Assembly: GCF_002252505.1 (NCBI RefSeq)
Contig: NZ_NNRL01000163.1
Coordinates: 186,001-250,000 of the forward strand
Reading direction: 5' to 3'
Source: Brucella grignonensis
GTDB lineage: Bacteria; Pseudomonadota; Alphaproteobacteria; Rhizobiales; Rhizobiaceae
DNA: 64,000 nt
Part shown: one piece after another, positions 27,841 through 38,098 of the stretch
Layout: each line of letters starts with the position of its first letter
How positions within the stretch are numbered: position 1 is the stretch's first letter
Notes under the pieces: model-generated
The model's database searches: none
Seen by the model: the letters and a program-made list of their open reading frames with translations, nothing else
What the model was told of the DNA's origin: nothing
Program-made: the position numbers and the translations under genes

Positions 27841-29667
27841 ATGGACACAAAATCCACAGACTTGGCCGCCGATGGCGCCTATCGCGTTCTGGCCCGCAAA
27901 TACCGTCCCCAGAATTTCAATGATCTGATCGGTCAGGAGCCGATGGTCCGCACGCTGAAAAATGCGTTCGAGACGGGCCGCATCGCGCAGGCCTGGATGC
28001 TGACCGGCGTGCGCGGCGTGGGCAAGACCACGACTGCACGTATTCTGGCGCGCGCGCTTAATTACAAGACTGATTCTATCGATCAGCCGACGATTGACCT
28101 CTCTGTTATGGGTGAACATTGTCAGGCGATCATGGAAGGCCGCCATGTCGATGTGATCGAAATGGATGCGGCGTCGCATACAGGTATCGACGATATTCGC
28201 GAGATCATCGAGCAGGTGCGCTATCGTCCCGTTTCGGCACGCTACAAAGTCTATATCATCGACGAAGTGCACATGCTGTCCAATCAGGCCTTCAACGGTC
28301 TGCTGAAGACGCTCGAAGAGCCGCCGCCGCACGTCAAATTCATCTTCGCAACCACCGAAATCCGTAAGGTGCCGATTACGGTTCTGTCGCGCTGTCAGCG
28401 TTTTGATCTGCGCCGAATCGAATCAGGCACCTTGGCCGCTCATCTCCGTCGGATTGCGGAAGCCGAACAGATTGAAGTCGATGACACATCGCTTGCGATG
28501 ATTGCGCGTGCGGGCGAGGGCTCTGCGCGTGATTCGCTTTCCATTTTCGATCAGGCCATTGCCCATGGCGCAGGCCATGTGTCGGCAGAAGCTGTGCGCT
28601 CAATGCTCGGTCTTGCTGATCGCGCCCGCATTATCGATCTGTTTGAAATGCTGATGCGTGGCGATGTGGCCGGTGCTTTGACCGAGTTTCGCGCGCAATA
28701 TGATGTGGGGGCCGATCCGTCGGTCGTACTGACTGATCTTGCAGACTTCAACCATCTGGTGACGCGTCTGCGGTTTACGCCGGACGTGGCAGAAGATGTG
28801 TCGCTTTCGGAAGACGAGCGCGTTCGCGGTCGCGATTTTTCGCAAAAACTCTCAGTGCGCGTGCTTTCGCGGACCTGGCAGATGCTGCTCAAGGGCATTG
28901 CGGAAGTGGATACGGCAACGCGGCCTGTGCAGGCGGCAGAAATGTTGCTGATCCGTCTGGCACATGCAGCCGACCTGCCAACGCTTGATGAAGCGTTGAA
29001 AGGGCTGGAAAACGGTTCGGTTTCTGCACCGCGTCCGCAATCTCCGAGTGGCGCAAGGCCGAATAACGGCTCTCAGCCTGAGGCACGAGCAAGTACGGAT
29101 GCAATCGCCTCTTCCATGATGCCTGCATCGGGTGGCCCTGCGACAGCCATGCGTCTGGTCGAGACGCAGCCGCAATCGGTTGAGCTGCCTGCTCCGCAGC
29201 AGTTTGTCGATAACACGCCACAGTCTTCGGTTCCGATCAACAGCCTCAACGACATTGTGGGACTGGCGGATAAGTTCCGCGACATGCAGTTCAAGATTCT
29301 GGTCAAGAACTGCGTTCGATTGTCATCCATCGCCCCCGGACGGCTTGAAATCGGCTTGACCGACGATGCACCGAAATCATTGCCGAGCGATATCTCGCAG
29401 CGCCTTCTTAACTGGACTGGCATTCGCTGGGTTGTCACAGTTGCACGCGATGTTTCAGGGCAGACAGTCGCCGAGGCAGAAACCGAGCGTCGCGACAACC
29501 TTGTGACCGACGCGCGCGCCGACCCTGATGTCGCCGCTATTCTGGCTGCTTTTCCGGGCGCAAAGATAACTGACGTCCGCATTGCCGTTGCAGAACAGGG
29601 CGACGATGACGATATAGACCTCGATACGGTTGAAGACGTGCCTGGCACGCCTTCTGAAGACGACTGA
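27841..29667 (+). CDS. dnaX: DNA polymerase III subunits gamma/tau
   Basis: This 608-residue clamp loader ATPase has [12 protein letters not shown] at the start, Walker [10 protein letters not shown] and Walker [11 protein letters not shown]. Sensor I sits in [22 protein letters not shown]. In the segment after Walker A only one Cys (GEHCQAI) remains of the four that bind zinc in E. coli. The C-terminal tau-like part (from about 370) is Pro/Ser rich, then acidic at the end. No obvious frameshift signal for a gamma form is seen. A 24 bp gap separates it from the ybaB stop-start region. Confidence 0.95.
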   Translation: MDTKSTDLAADGAYRVLARKYRPQNFNDLIGQEPMVRTLKNAFETGRIAQAWMLTGVRGVGKTTTARILARALNYKTDSIDQPTIDLSVMGEHCQAIMEGRHVDVIEMDAASHTGIDDIREIIEQVRYRPVSARYKVYIIDEVHMLSNQAFNGLLKTLEEPPPHVKFIFATTEIRKVPITVLSRCQRFDLRRIESGTLAAHLRRIAEAEQIEVDDTSLAMIARAGEGSARDSLSIFDQAIAHGAGHVSAEAVRSMLGLADRARIIDLFEMLMRGDVAGALTEFRAQYDVGADPSVVLTDLADFNHLVTRLRFTPDVAEDVSLSEDERVRGRDFSQKLSVRVLSRTWQMLLKGIAEVDTATRPVQAAEMLLIRLAHAADLPTLDEALKGLENGSVSAPRPQSPSGARPNNGSQPEARASTDAIASSMMPASGGPATAMRLVETQPQSVELPAPQQFVDNTPQSSVPINSLNDIVGLADKFRDMQFKILVKNCVRLSSIAPGRLEIGLTDDAPKSLPSDISQRLLNWTGIRWVVTVARDVSGQTVAEAETERRDNLVTDARADPDVAAILAAFPGAKITDVRIAVAEQGDDDDIDLDTVEDVPGTPSEDD

Positions 29668-29693
29668 ATTTTGACAGACGATGGAGTGAACCC

Positions 29694-30017
29694 ATGCGTG
29701 ACATGATGGGCATGATGAAACAGGCAAAGGAACTGCAGGCCAAGATGAAGGCCATGCAGGACGAGATCGCCAATCTTGAAGCAACCGCGTCTTCGGGCGG
29801 CGGTCTGGTCACGATCACGCTTTCGGGCAAGGGCACGCTGTCTGCTCTGAAGATCGATCCGTCGCTTGCCAAGGAAGAGGACGTGGAAATCCTCGAAGAC
29901 CTGATCATCGCAGCCCACAACGATGCCAAGGCAAAGCTCGAAGCTGAGATGGCTGAAAAGACCCAGTCGCTGACCGCTGGTCTGCCAATCCCTCCGGGCT
30001 TCAAGCTGCCGTTTTAA
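29694..30017 (+). CDS. ybaB: YbaB/EbfC nucleoid-associated protein
   Basis: This 107-residue DNA-binding protein forms a tweezer-like dimer. It starts with a Met- and Gln-rich helix ([15 protein letters not shown]) and ends with a Pro-rich tail ([12 protein letters not shown]), both characteristic. GGAG lies at a good distance from ATG 29694. It sits between dnaX and recR, its usual place. Confidence 0.93.
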   Translation: MRDMMGMMKQAKELQAKMKAMQDEIANLEATASSGGGLVTITLSGKGTLSALKIDPSLAKEEDVEILEDLIIAAHNDAKAKLEAEMAEKTQSLTAGLPIPPGFKLPF

Positions 30018-30103
30018 AGCGATGAGGGGAGCGACGAAGCTCCCCCACTCAGCTTATCTTTTACTCGTCAATTTTCCAAAGCAGCCCAACTTTCTAAAGC
30101 AGT

Positions 30104-30709
30104 ATGTCCAAACGTATCGCCGGTCCTGAAATTGAACGTCTGATCCAGCTTCTGGCGCGAGTGCCGGGACTGGGGCCGCGTTCTGCGCGTCGTGCGGCGC
30201 TGCATCTGATCAAGAAGAAAGAGGCGCTTCTGGTGCCGCTTGGCGGTGCCATGCAGGAAGCGGCTGAAAAGGTGCGCATTTGCTCGTGCTGCGGCAATGT
30301 CGACACCTCGGATCCTTGCACGATCTGCACCGATGATCGTCGCGATCCGTCCATGCTGATCGTCGTAGAAGATGTGTCCGATCTTTGGGCGCTCGAACGC
30401 GCAGGCACCATGAATGTCCGCTATCACGTGCTGGGCGGTCGGCTATCGCCGCTCGATGGCATTGGTCCCGATGATCTCAACATCAAAGGGCTGGTTGAGC
30501 GCGTTGCATCAGGTGAAATCAAGGAAGTGATTCTTGCTGTCAACGCGACGGTGGAAGGGCAGACAACCGCCCATTACATCACTGATCAGCTGACCGATTT
30601 CGACGTGCGTGTCACGCGATTGGCACACGGCGTGCCTGTCGGTGGTGAGCTTGATTATCTTGACGAAGGCACGCTTGCGGCGGCTCTAAGGGCGCGAACA
30701 GCGCTATAA
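30104..30709 (+). CDS. recR: Recombination protein RecR
   Basis: RecR acts with RecF and RecO in gap repair. The 201-residue protein has an N-terminal helix-hairpin-helix ([19 protein letters not shown]) and a zinc finger with CSCCGN and CTIC. A TOPRIM domain follows, from [15 protein letters not shown] through [16 protein letters not shown]. The C-terminal Walker B-like [17 protein letters not shown] is present. It ends 24 bp before the transglycosylase gene. Confidence 0.96.
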   Translation: MSKRIAGPEIERLIQLLARVPGLGPRSARRAALHLIKKKEALLVPLGGAMQEAAEKVRICSCCGNVDTSDPCTICTDDRRDPSMLIVVEDVSDLWALERAGTMNVRYHVLGGRLSPLDGIGPDDLNIKGLVERVASGEIKEVILAVNATVEGQTTAHYITDQLTDFDVRVTRLAHGVPVGGELDYLDEGTLAAALRARTAL

Positions 30710-30733
30710 ACATTCAATAATTTGGAGACTGGC

Positions 30734-31993
30734 ATGAAGGCTGGCAGATGGAAACGAAGCTTCAAAATCGCTCTCGGTCTGTTCACGGCTTTTGCCATTT
30801 CTCCAGCAATAGCAGCCCCTTCCAAAGCACAGGTCGAAAGCCAGTATCGTAACTGGATCGAAAAAGACCTCTGGCCGGAAGCCAAAGCCGCCGGCGTTTC
30901 ACGTGCCATTTTCGAGCAGGCTTTTGCAGGCGTTACCATCAACTGGAAACTGCCTGATCTGGTGATTCCAGGCGAAAAGCCAACGACGCCCAAAGAGCAG
31001 AAGCAGGCTGAATTCGGTGCTCCCGGTAAATACTTCAATGCAAAGACGCTTGGTTCCGTCACCGGCGGCGGCAAGGCTCGGCTTGGCCAGAATGCAAGTT
31101 TGCTTAAAAAGATCGAACAGCAATATGGCGTGCCGGGCCGCATCATTGTGGCCATCTGGGGTCGTGAATCCGGCTTTGGCACGGTCAAGATTCCATACAA
31201 TGCGTTTGAAGTGCTCGGCACCAAGGCCTTCATGGCAACGCGCAAGGATATGTTCCGCAAGGAGCTGATCGCAGCACTTACGATCACCTCACGCGGTTAC
31301 ATTGCCAATAGTTCGATGAAAAGCTCATGGGCAGGCGCATTGGGCCAGCCGCAATTCATGCCAACCTCCTATCTCAAACATGCCGTTGATTTCGACGGAG
31401 ATGGCAAGCGCGATATCTGGAACTCGGTGCCGGATACGCTGGCATCGATTGCCAATTATCTCAAAATCCATGGCTGGCAGGCAGGGCGCGACTGGGGCTA
31501 TGAGGTCAATGTGCCTCAGAGCATTTCCTGCGCGCTGGAAGGGCCTGATCAGGGCAAGACGTTTGCCGAATGGGCAAAGCTCGGTATCACCCGCTCCAAT
31601 GGCAAGGCGTTTCCGGCCAATGAAATGCGGGGCGAGGGCTTTCTGCTCATGCCCGCTGGTCGCTATGGCCCGGCCTTTATCGTGACGCCGAATTTCTACG
31701 TCATCAAAGATTATAATATGAGCGATCTCTATGCGCTCTTCATCGGCCATGTTGGCGACCGTATTGCCTATGGAGCGGGTGACTTTCAGACCCAATGGGG
31801 CAATGTCGGCACCATGTATCGCTCCGATATTCTGGCGATGCAGAAGCGTATGCAGGCGCAGGGTTACGATGTTGGTAAGGCCGATGGTCTGCCGGGCTTC
31901 AAAACCCGCCGCTCGATTGGTCTTTGGCAGTCCAAGAATGGCATGGCACCAACCTGCTTTACCCAGCCTGAGCTGGTAAAGTCCATTCGTTAA
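30734..31993 (+). CDS. Lytic murein transglycosylase (MltB type)
   Basis: This 419-residue exported enzyme cleaves glycan strands to 1,6-anhydromuramyl products. A signal peptide ends near AIA-APS. The catalytic Glu lies in IWGRESGFG, with ALGQPQFMPTSYLKHAVDFDGDG also typical of family 103 enzymes. A C-terminal peptidoglycan-binding domain (ILAMQKRMQAQGYDVGKADG) is present. No lipobox Cys was seen, so it is likely soluble. ATG 30734 has GGAG upstream; a TTG at 30722 is less likely. Confidence 0.93.
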   Translation: MKAGRWKRSFKIALGLFTAFAISPAIAAPSKAQVESQYRNWIEKDLWPEAKAAGVSRAIFEQAFAGVTINWKLPDLVIPGEKPTTPKEQKQAEFGAPGKYFNAKTLGSVTGGGKARLGQNASLLKKIEQQYGVPGRIIVAIWGRESGFGTVKIPYNAFEVLGTKAFMATRKDMFRKELIAALTITSRGYIANSSMKSSWAGALGQPQFMPTSYLKHAVDFDGDGKRDIWNSVPDTLASIANYLKIHGWQAGRDWGYEVNVPQSISCALEGPDQGKTFAEWAKLGITRSNGKAFPANEMRGEGFLLMPAGRYGPAFIVTPNFYVIKDYNMSDLYALFIGHVGDRIAYGAGDFQTQWGNVGTMYRSDILAMQKRMQAQGYDVGKADGLPGFKTRRSIGLWQSKNGMAPTCFTQPELVKSIR

Positions 31994-31997
31994 AATC

Positions 31998-32036
31998 TGC
32001 GCCGGAGTGAGATAATCGCTCCGGCGCAATGCTTTT
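31998..32036. terminator. Hairpin between convergent transglycosylase and fdhA
   Basis: TGCGCCGGAG (31998-32007) pairs perfectly with CTCCGGCGCA (32019-32028), followed by GCTTTT on the plus strand. It can serve both convergent genes. Confidence 0.75.
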
Positions 32037-33225
32037 AAGCAGCCTTTGTCAGCATACCATGCGGGTCGAGCACGAATTTCTTCGCCACGCCCTGATCAAA
32101 GCTTTCATAGCCCTGTGGTGCATCTTCCAGTGAAATCACTTGAGCATTGACGATGTCAGCAATATTCAGGCGTCCATGCAGAATGGCCTGCATGAGCTGA
32201 CGGTTATATTTGACCACCGGCGTCTGACCTGTGTGGAAAGATTGGGCCTTTGCCCAACCAAGACCAAAGCGCAGCGACAGACTTCCCTGCTTGGCAGCAT
32301 TGTCGACAGCACCGGGATCTTCGGTCACGTAAAGACCCGGAATGCCAATGGAGCCTGCCGGGCGGGTGATTTCCATCATCTGGTTGAGAACAATAGCTGG
32401 TTGCTCGCCACCGCTATGGCCGCGCGCTTCAAAGCCAACAGCGTCAATGGCGCTATCCACTTCATTGCTGCCGGTCACTTCGGCAATCATATCACCAAGA
32501 CGGTCGCTTGCCGAAAGGTCAATCGGCTCGAAACCAATCTTGCGGGCATGTTCCAGTCGCTCTTTGTTGAAATCGCCGACCATGACGACGGCTGCACCCA
32601 AAATACGGGCTGATGCGGCAGCAGCCAGTCCGACGGGTCCAGCACCGGCTACATAGACGATGGAGCCCACGCCGACGCCCGCCTTCACTGCCCCATGAAA
32701 GCCGGTGGGCAGAATATCCGACAGCATGGTCAGGTCGCGAATTTTCTCGATGGCCTGTTCACGATCCGGGAATTTCAGCAGATTGAAGTCGGCATAAGGC
32801 ACCATGACATAACGTGCCTGCCCGCCGATCCAGCCACCCATATCGACATAGCCATATGCTCCGCCAGCGCGCGATGGATTGACGGTCAGACAGACGCCGG
32901 TGTCCTGCGACTTGCAGCAGCGGCAGCGCCCGCAGGCAACGTTAAAGGGCACCGAAACGATGTCGCCCACTTCGAGCATTTCCACATCGCTGCCTTTTTC
33001 AATCACTTCGCCAGTGATTTCATGGCCGAGCACAAGACCGGGCATTGCAGTGGTACGACCGCGCACCATGTGCTGGTCGGAGCCGCAAATATTGGTTGTG
33101 ATAACTTTCAGGATGACAGCGTGGTCCAGCTTGCGCCCATCGGGAGCACTCAGCACTGGATCATCAATGTCATGAACTTCAACTTTACCCGGACGCATAT
33201 ACACAACGCCTCTATTCCTGCTCAT
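32035..33225 (-). CDS. fdhA: Glutathione-independent formaldehyde dehydrogenase type zinc dehydrogenase
   Basis: This 396-residue zinc-dependent medium-chain dehydrogenase has the catalytic zinc site CGSDQHMVRG with GLVLGHEITGEV. The structural zinc cluster is CGRCRCC plus GVC, and the NAD motif is VYVAGAGPVGLAAA. The length and the motif WIGGQARYVMVPYAD match the Pseudomonas putida FdhA group, which oxidises formaldehyde without added glutathione. ATG 33225 has a perfect GGAGG site. A LysR gene lies upstream in the same direction, but whether it regulates fdhA is unknown. Confidence 0.9.
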   Translation of the reverse strand: MSRNRGVVYMRPGKVEVHDIDDPVLSAPDGRKLDHAVILKVITTNICGSDQHMVRGRTTAMPGLVLGHEITGEVIEKGSDVEMLEVGDIVSVPFNVACGRCRCCKSQDTGVCLTVNPSRAGGAYGYVDMGGWIGGQARYVMVPYADFNLLKFPDREQAIEKIRDLTMLSDILPTGFHGAVKAGVGVGSIVYVAGAGPVGLAAAASARILGAAVVMVGDFNKERLEHARKIGFEPIDLSASDRLGDMIAEVTGSNEVDSAIDAVGFEARGHSGGEQPAIVLNQMMEITRPAGSIGIPGLYVTEDPGAVDNAAKQGSLSLRFGLGWAKAQSFHTGQTPVVKYNRQLMQAILHGRLNIADIVNAQVISLEDAPQGYESFDQGVAKKFVLDPHGMLTKAA

Positions 33226-33320
33226 GTCTACCTCCTCCAGATCGACAGTGCGGACCAATCTCGATCCGCATATTAGGTCGAGATGTGCGGGGATATACCC
33301 GTCCGCCGAGCCTACAGTGC

Positions 33321-34238
33321 TTATCGGCCGGGGAGGTGTTCTGTGCGCGACATGTCCGGTTCTCTCATCAGCATGTCGGCGAAAGACTTGAGAGCCTTGG
33401 TCTGATAGCGATCATTGTGCGAAAGCATCAGAAACTGTCGTTGCGGCAGCACGAAATCGGCTTTGACAAGCGTGCCCGCTGCAAGATGGGGCGCCGCCAC
33501 CAGTTCCGAAATAGCCGTGACGTAGTTGCCTGAGAGAACGGCAGAACAGATGGCCTCGTTGGAGGGAAGCTCCAGCGCAATATTAAGACGCGCGGGGTTG
33601 TAGCCTGCAACGCGCATTGCATCTTCAAACACACTGCGGGTGCCTGAACCATGTTCACGCAATATCCATTGACCGCGGAACAGTGAATCCCATGTGAGCT
33701 GCCCTGCATGATGCCACACGTGATCAGGCCGCGTGACGACAATCAACTGGTCATTGGCAACTTTGCGTAGTGAGAGGGTAGGCGCCTGCACAGCGCCTTC
33801 CACAAGACCAATATCCGCTAATCCTTCCTGTGTAGCTTCGGTTACGCTCTCGGTGTTTCCAAGCGTGAGACGCAGGTCGATCATCGGGTGCGTTGCATGA
33901 AATTGTGCCAGATAGGGCGGCAGCCAGTAGCTCGCGATGGTCTGGCTGGCGTGGATTGCGAGGATGCCGCGTTTGCCGCCACCAAGCTCGGAAAGCATAC
34001 GCTCCGCCGACTGTGCTCGGGCCAGTGTTGCCCGCGCTTCATCGAGAAACATGCGACCATCACCGGTCAGCTCGATGCGCCGGCCAATACGATTGAAGAG
34101 CATTGCGCCATAGCGCTCTTCGAGCGTGCGAATAGCCGAACTCACGGCCGATGGCGTGAGATGCAGTGCTTCCGATGCGCGGGTCAGGTGCTCCCGCTCG
34201 GCCACTTCGAGGAAAATACGCAGTTGTTCCAGTGTCAT
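33321..34238 (-). CDS. LysR family regulator (YeiE-like)
   Basis: This 305-residue activator has the LysR helix-turn-helix at residues 3-60 (HLTRASEALHLTPSAVSSAIRTLEERYG) and a periplasmic-binding-like effector domain. It is divergent from the YeiH-type transporter, the same arrangement as yeiE-yeiH in E. coli, so it most likely controls that gene. A TTCGAT-TTT-ATCGAA palindrome lies in the shared promoter. The effector is not visible. Confidence 0.92.
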   Translation of the reverse strand: MTLEQLRIFLEVAEREHLTRASEALHLTPSAVSSAIRTLEERYGAMLFNRIGRRIELTGDGRMFLDEARATLARAQSAERMLSELGGGKRGILAIHASQTIASYWLPPYLAQFHATHPMIDLRLTLGNTESVTEATQEGLADIGLVEGAVQAPTLSLRKVANDQLIVVTRPDHVWHHAGQLTWDSLFRGQWILREHGSGTRSVFEDAMRVAGYNPARLNIALELPSNEAICSAVLSGNYVTAISELVAAPHLAAGTLVKADFVLPQRQFLMLSHNDRYQTKALKSFADMLMREPDMSRTEHLPGR

Positions 34239-34249
34239 AGCGTCAATCG

Positions 34250-34264
34250 TTCGATTTTATCGAA
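34250..34264. promoter_or_regulatory. Palindromic operator candidate between lysR and yeiH-type gene
   Basis: TTCGATTTTATCGAA is a perfect 6 bp-arm palindrome in the 103 bp divergent promoter, with the T-N11-A core expected of LysR sites. It sits 12 bp upstream of the lysR start, fitting autoregulation. Confidence 0.55.
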
Positions 34265-34341
34265 TGAATTGTGCCATATTATGCGATGGAATGAACAGAA
34301 GAAATGATGCATCAGCTTGGAAAATATTTCTCAAAACCTGA

Positions 34342-35373
34342 ATGCCGATCCACATGACAACCGCAACTGCCACCAAATTCAAAAACATTCTCCCCGGTCT
34401 GGCGCTTAGCCTCGCCGTCTCAGTGGTTGCGGTTGGGCTTGAAAAGGTCGAGGAGCACTATACGGGCAAGGCATGGCTTGAAGCGCTGGTCCTGGCGATC
34501 CTGTTAGGAACTGCTGTCAGAAGTATTTTCCGCCCCGGCAAACAGTTTGCCAAGGGCATCAGCTTTTCGGCAAAAATGCTGCTGGAAATTGCAGTGGTGC
34601 TGCTCGGCGCATCCATCAGCGCCAGTGCTGTCATTGATGCGGGGCCGGGCCTTATACTCGGGATTGCCTGCGTCGTGGTGATGGCCATCACATTCAGTTA
34701 TGGCATCGGACGGTTGTTAAAACTGCCTCACCGCATGGCTATTCTTGTTGCTTGCGGTAATTCGATCTGCGGTAATTCGGCTATAGCCGCCACTGCTCCC
34801 GTCATTGGCGCTGACAGCGAAGATGTTGCCGCCTCTATTGCGTTCACGGCTATTCTTGGCGTTGTTGTGGTGCTGCTCCTGCCACTGCTGGTGCCGCTGC
34901 TCGGAATGTCTTTTACGCAATATGGCATTCTGGCGGGGCTGACCGTCTATGCGGTACCGCAGGTGTTGGCCGCAACCGCTCCCGTTGCCACCATCAGCGT
35001 GCAGCTTGGCACATTGGTCAAGCTGGTGCGGGTGCTGATGCTTGGACCTGTTATTCTTGCGCTCTCCGTTCTGGCAGGCAACAAGGACGCGGAAGTAAAG
35101 CCGGGCTTTCTGCAACTTGTGCCGTGGTTCATCATCGGATTTCTCGGTATGATGGCGCTGCGCTCGCTGCATCTGATCCCGAGCACAATTCTGCCAGGCA
35201 TTCAATTCGCATCGACAGCCTTGACGATTATTTCGATGGCTGCACTGGGATTGGGGGTTGATGTACGTTCTGTTGCCTCAGCAGGTGGACGCGTGACACT
35301 CACGGCCATTCTTTCACTGCTGGTTCTTGGGATCATCAGTCTTGCGCTGATCCATTTGCTTGGCGTGGTGTGA
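34342..35373 (+). CDS. YeiH/UPF0324 family membrane transporter
   Basis: This 343-residue protein has about ten membrane helices and belongs to the putative sulfate exporter family. The motifs GRLLKLPHRMAILVACGNSICGNSAIAA and AVPQVLAATAPVA are typical. The actual substrate is not proven for the family. A second start at 34354 (MTTATATKF) is possible. The divergent LysR gene is probably its regulator. Confidence 0.9.
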   Translation: MPIHMTTATATKFKNILPGLALSLAVSVVAVGLEKVEEHYTGKAWLEALVLAILLGTAVRSIFRPGKQFAKGISFSAKMLLEIAVVLLGASISASAVIDAGPGLILGIACVVVMAITFSYGIGRLLKLPHRMAILVACGNSICGNSAIAATAPVIGADSEDVAASIAFTAILGVVVVLLLPLLVPLLGMSFTQYGILAGLTVYAVPQVLAATAPVATISVQLGTLVKLVRVLMLGPVILALSVLAGNKDAEVKPGFLQLVPWFIIGFLGMMALRSLHLIPSTILPGIQFASTALTIISMAALGLGVDVRSVASAGGRVTLTAILSLLVLGIISLALIHLLGVV

Positions 35374-35406
35374 GTATGCTCACAGCGCTATTATTCGTTT
35401 TTGAAG

Positions 35407-35439
35407 CGGGGCCGGTTAGTATCAGATAAAACGGCCCCG
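35407..35439. terminator. GC-rich hairpin between convergent genes
   Basis: CGGGGCCG (35407-35414) pairs with CGGCCCCG (35432-35439) around a 17-base loop. The T-tract is weak. It lies between the transporter and the convergent porin gene. Confidence 0.5.
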
Positions 35440-35480
35440 TTCATAAGCGTTATTCGCTAAAATGCGAAAGTTCAGAAGAT

Positions 35481-36164
35481 TTAGAACTTGTAGGCGACGC
35501 CAATGCGAATATCGTTGGTGGATAGCTTCCGGCTGTAATTCGTTGAATTGTTCAAGTCGAAGCTTTGTTTGCCGAAGTCGGTGTAGCGATACTCAAGACG
35601 CAGAACCACATTATCGGTTGCCGCATAGTCAACGCCGCCGCCAATCGTCCAGCCGGAACGCGTTTTGTCGCTTGTAAAGCTTGAGTTTGGTGTCGCGACA
35701 GTATCTTTAATACCACCTAGGGCTACACCACCTGCAATATAAGGAAGGAAACGGTCCATTGCATACCCAACGCGTGCGCGCGCTGCGCCAGCCCAGCGGG
35801 CCTGCGTTGTAGCGTATGCCGCGTAGCCTGAAGCATCATTTTTCTTGGACTTGTTAAAGGCGGCCGTAAAGTCCAGTTCAGCACCCAAAATTACGTTATT
35901 TCCAACATCGAAATTATAGCCTGTATAGATTCCGCCGAGGAAGCCCTTTCCCGTGGCTTTCGCTTCAGGAAAGTTGGCATAGGAAAATTTGCCCTTCGTC
36001 ATTGAATAGTCGATTTGTCCGCCGATATACGCGCCACTCCAATTAAATACGGGTGCAGCAAACGATGGTGCAGGTTCCTGAGCGCTGACGACGTCAGCCG
36101 CATAGGCGCCTGTTGTCAAAGTTGCGAGCAAAATTGAAGAGCTTAGTATTAAAAATTTCTTCAC
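35481..36164 (-). CDS. Omp25/Omp31-family outer membrane protein
   Basis: This 227-residue beta-barrel protein has a Sec signal (MKKFLILSSSILLATLTTG, cleavage after AYA). It then shows the family opening FNWSGAYIGGQIDYS. Alternating amphipathic strands and a C-terminal Phe (RIGVAYKF) match outer membrane insertion. Members of this family are major surface antigens of Brucella. The region upstream is AT-rich. The exact paralogue cannot be told from sequence alone. Confidence 0.92.
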   Translation of the reverse strand: MKKFLILSSSILLATLTTGAYAADVVSAQEPAPSFAAPVFNWSGAYIGGQIDYSMTKGKFSYANFPEAKATGKGFLGGIYTGYNFDVGNNVILGAELDFTAAFNKSKKNDASGYAAYATTQARWAGAARARVGYAMDRFLPYIAGGVALGGIKDTVATPNSSFTSDKTRSGWTIGGGVDYAATDNVVLRLEYRYTDFGKQSFDLNNSTNYSRKLSTNDIRIGVAYKF

Positions 36165-36335
36165 GTAGAAACTCCATGTAGCAATAAAATTTACTTTTTG
36201 GAACTTTGAATTCGCACATCAAATTTTCTTGATCAATAACAACTATGTGCCTTGTTTATTAGGCTATTCTATAGGGTGACTTTCTATAATTGGATTTAAA
36301 TTTAAGTTTCTGGAAGATGAGGTTGAAAATTGCTC

Positions 36336-36369
36336 TAAAAAAGAAAAAGCCCGCCAAATGGCGGGCTTT
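36336..36369 (-). terminator. Rho-independent terminator of rpsA
   Basis: On the minus strand AAAGCCCGCC and GGCGGGCTTT (36346-36369) form a perfect stem with a four-base loop, followed by a T-rich tract. It lies 29 bp past the rpsA stop. Confidence 0.9.
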
Positions 36370-36397
36370 CTCATGTTTGGTTGAGGAGTAGGAAAAC

Positions 36398-38098
36398 TTA
36401 GTTGTTTTCCGACTTCTTCATTGCTGCAGCAAGAATGTCGCCGAGCGAAGCGCCGGAGTCGGACGAACCGTACTGAGCAACAGCTTCTTTTTCTTCAGCG
36501 ATTTCGAGCGCCTTGATCGAGACCTGCAGCTTGCGGGTCTTCTTGTCGAAAGCGATGACGCGAGCGTCAACCTTCTGACCAACCGTGAAGCGTTCTGGGC
36601 GCTGTTCGTCACGATCACGCGACAGATCCGAGCGCTTGATGAAGCTTTCGAGGTCGTGGTCGATCAGACGAACTTCAAGGCCACCATCGGTAACTGCGGT
36701 TACTTCGCAAGTTACAACAGCGTTCTTGCGCAGTTCACCCGAAGCTGCTGCTTCACCGACCTTGTCGCCGGAAAGCTGCTTGATGCCGAGCGAGATGCGT
36801 TCCTTTTCGATATCAACGTCGAGAACAACGGCCTTAACAACTTCGCCCTTGTTGTACTCTTCGATGACCTGCTCGCCTGGACGGTTCCAGTCGAGATCGG
36901 AAAGGTGAACCATGCCGTCAACGTCGCCGTCGAGACCAATGAACAGGCCGAATTCGGTCTTGTTCTTGACTTCGCCTTCAACGATCGTGCCCTGTGGGTA
37001 CTTCTGAGCGAAGGTGGTCCATGGGTTGTCGAGGGTCTGCTTGAGACCGAGGGAGATGCGGCGCTTGACCGGATCAACTTCGAGCACAACGACTTCGACT
37101 TCCTGCGTGGTCGACAGGATCTTGCCCGGATGCACGTTCTTCTTGGTCCACGACATTTCGGAAACGTGGATCAGACCTTCGATGCCTGGCTCGATTTCGA
37201 CGAATGCACCGTAGTCGGTGATGTTCGTGACAGTACCGGTGATCTTTTTGCCGATCGGGTACTTCGCGCCGATGCCATCCCAAGGATCGTTCTCGAGCTG
37301 CTTCATGCCGAGCGAGATACGATGGGTATCCTGATTGATACGGATGATCTGCACCTTGACGGTCTGGCCGATGGTGAGGATTTCCGAAGGATGGTTGACG
37401 CGACGCCATGCCATGTCGGTAACGTGCAGGAGACCGTCGATGCCGCCGAGGTCAACGAACGCACCGTAATCGGTGATGTTCTTGACAACGCCTTCAACGA
37501 CCTGACCTTCTTCAAGGTTCTGAACGATTTCCGAACGCTGTTCTGCACGGCTTTCTTCAAGAACGGTACGACGCGAGACAACGATGTTGCCGCGACGCTT
37601 GTCCATCTTGAGGATTTCGAAAGGCTGTGGGACGTGCATAAGCGGGGTAACGTCGCGGATTGGACGAATGTCGACCTGCGAACGTGGAAGGAACGCAACT
37701 GCGCCGTCCAGATCGACGGTGAAACCACCCTTGACCTGGTTGAAGATGACGCCGTCGACGCGCTCGCCATTGGCGAACTTCTGCTCGAGCTTGCCCCAGC
37801 TTTCTTCACGACGTGCTTTTTCGCGCGACAGAACAGCTTCGCCGAGTGCGTTTTCGATGCGCTCAACGTAAACTTCAACTTCGTCGCCCGGCTTCATCGA
37901 GCCGTCTTTGCCCTTCGCGCCGAATTCCTTCAGCGGTACGCGACCTTCGACCTTGAGGCCAGCATCGATGATTGCCATGTCTTTTTCGATGGCAACGATG
38001 CGACCCTTTACAACATAACCTTCTGCAAGGTCATTGTTGGCAAAGGATTCGGCCAGCAGCGACTCGAAGTCTGCGAGGGAGGGATTGAATTCAGACAT
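36398..38098 (-). CDS. rpsA: 30S ribosomal protein S1
   Basis: S1 binds mRNA leaders at the 30S platform. The 566-residue protein has six S1 repeats, seen as recurring blocks such as NITDYGAFVDLGGIDGLLHVTDM and NITDYGAFVEIEPGIEGLIHVSEM-like segments (shown shortened: GAFVDLGGIDGLLHV, GAFVEIEPGIEGLIHV). AGGAG precedes the ATG. It is the last gene after aroA and cmk, with a 221 bp leader containing a GTCCC/GGGAC hairpin that may serve autoregulation. Confidence 0.97.
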   Translation of the reverse strand: MSEFNPSLADFESLLAESFANNDLAEGYVVKGRIVAIEKDMAIIDAGLKVEGRVPLKEFGAKGKDGSMKPGDEVEVYVERIENALGEAVLSREKARREESWGKLEQKFANGERVDGVIFNQVKGGFTVDLDGAVAFLPRSQVDIRPIRDVTPLMHVPQPFEILKMDKRRGNIVVSRRTVLEESRAEQRSEIVQNLEEGQVVEGVVKNITDYGAFVDLGGIDGLLHVTDMAWRRVNHPSEILTIGQTVKVQIIRINQDTHRISLGMKQLENDPWDGIGAKYPIGKKITGTVTNITDYGAFVEIEPGIEGLIHVSEMSWTKKNVHPGKILSTTQEVEVVVLEVDPVKRRISLGLKQTLDNPWTTFAQKYPQGTIVEGEVKNKTEFGLFIGLDGDVDGMVHLSDLDWNRPGEQVIEEYNKGEVVKAVVLDVDIEKERISLGIKQLSGDKVGEAAASGELRKNAVVTCEVTAVTDGGLEVRLIDHDLESFIKRSDLSRDRDEQRPERFTVGQKVDARVIAFDKKTRKLQVSIKALEIAEEKEAVAQYGSSDSGASLGDILAAAMKKSENN

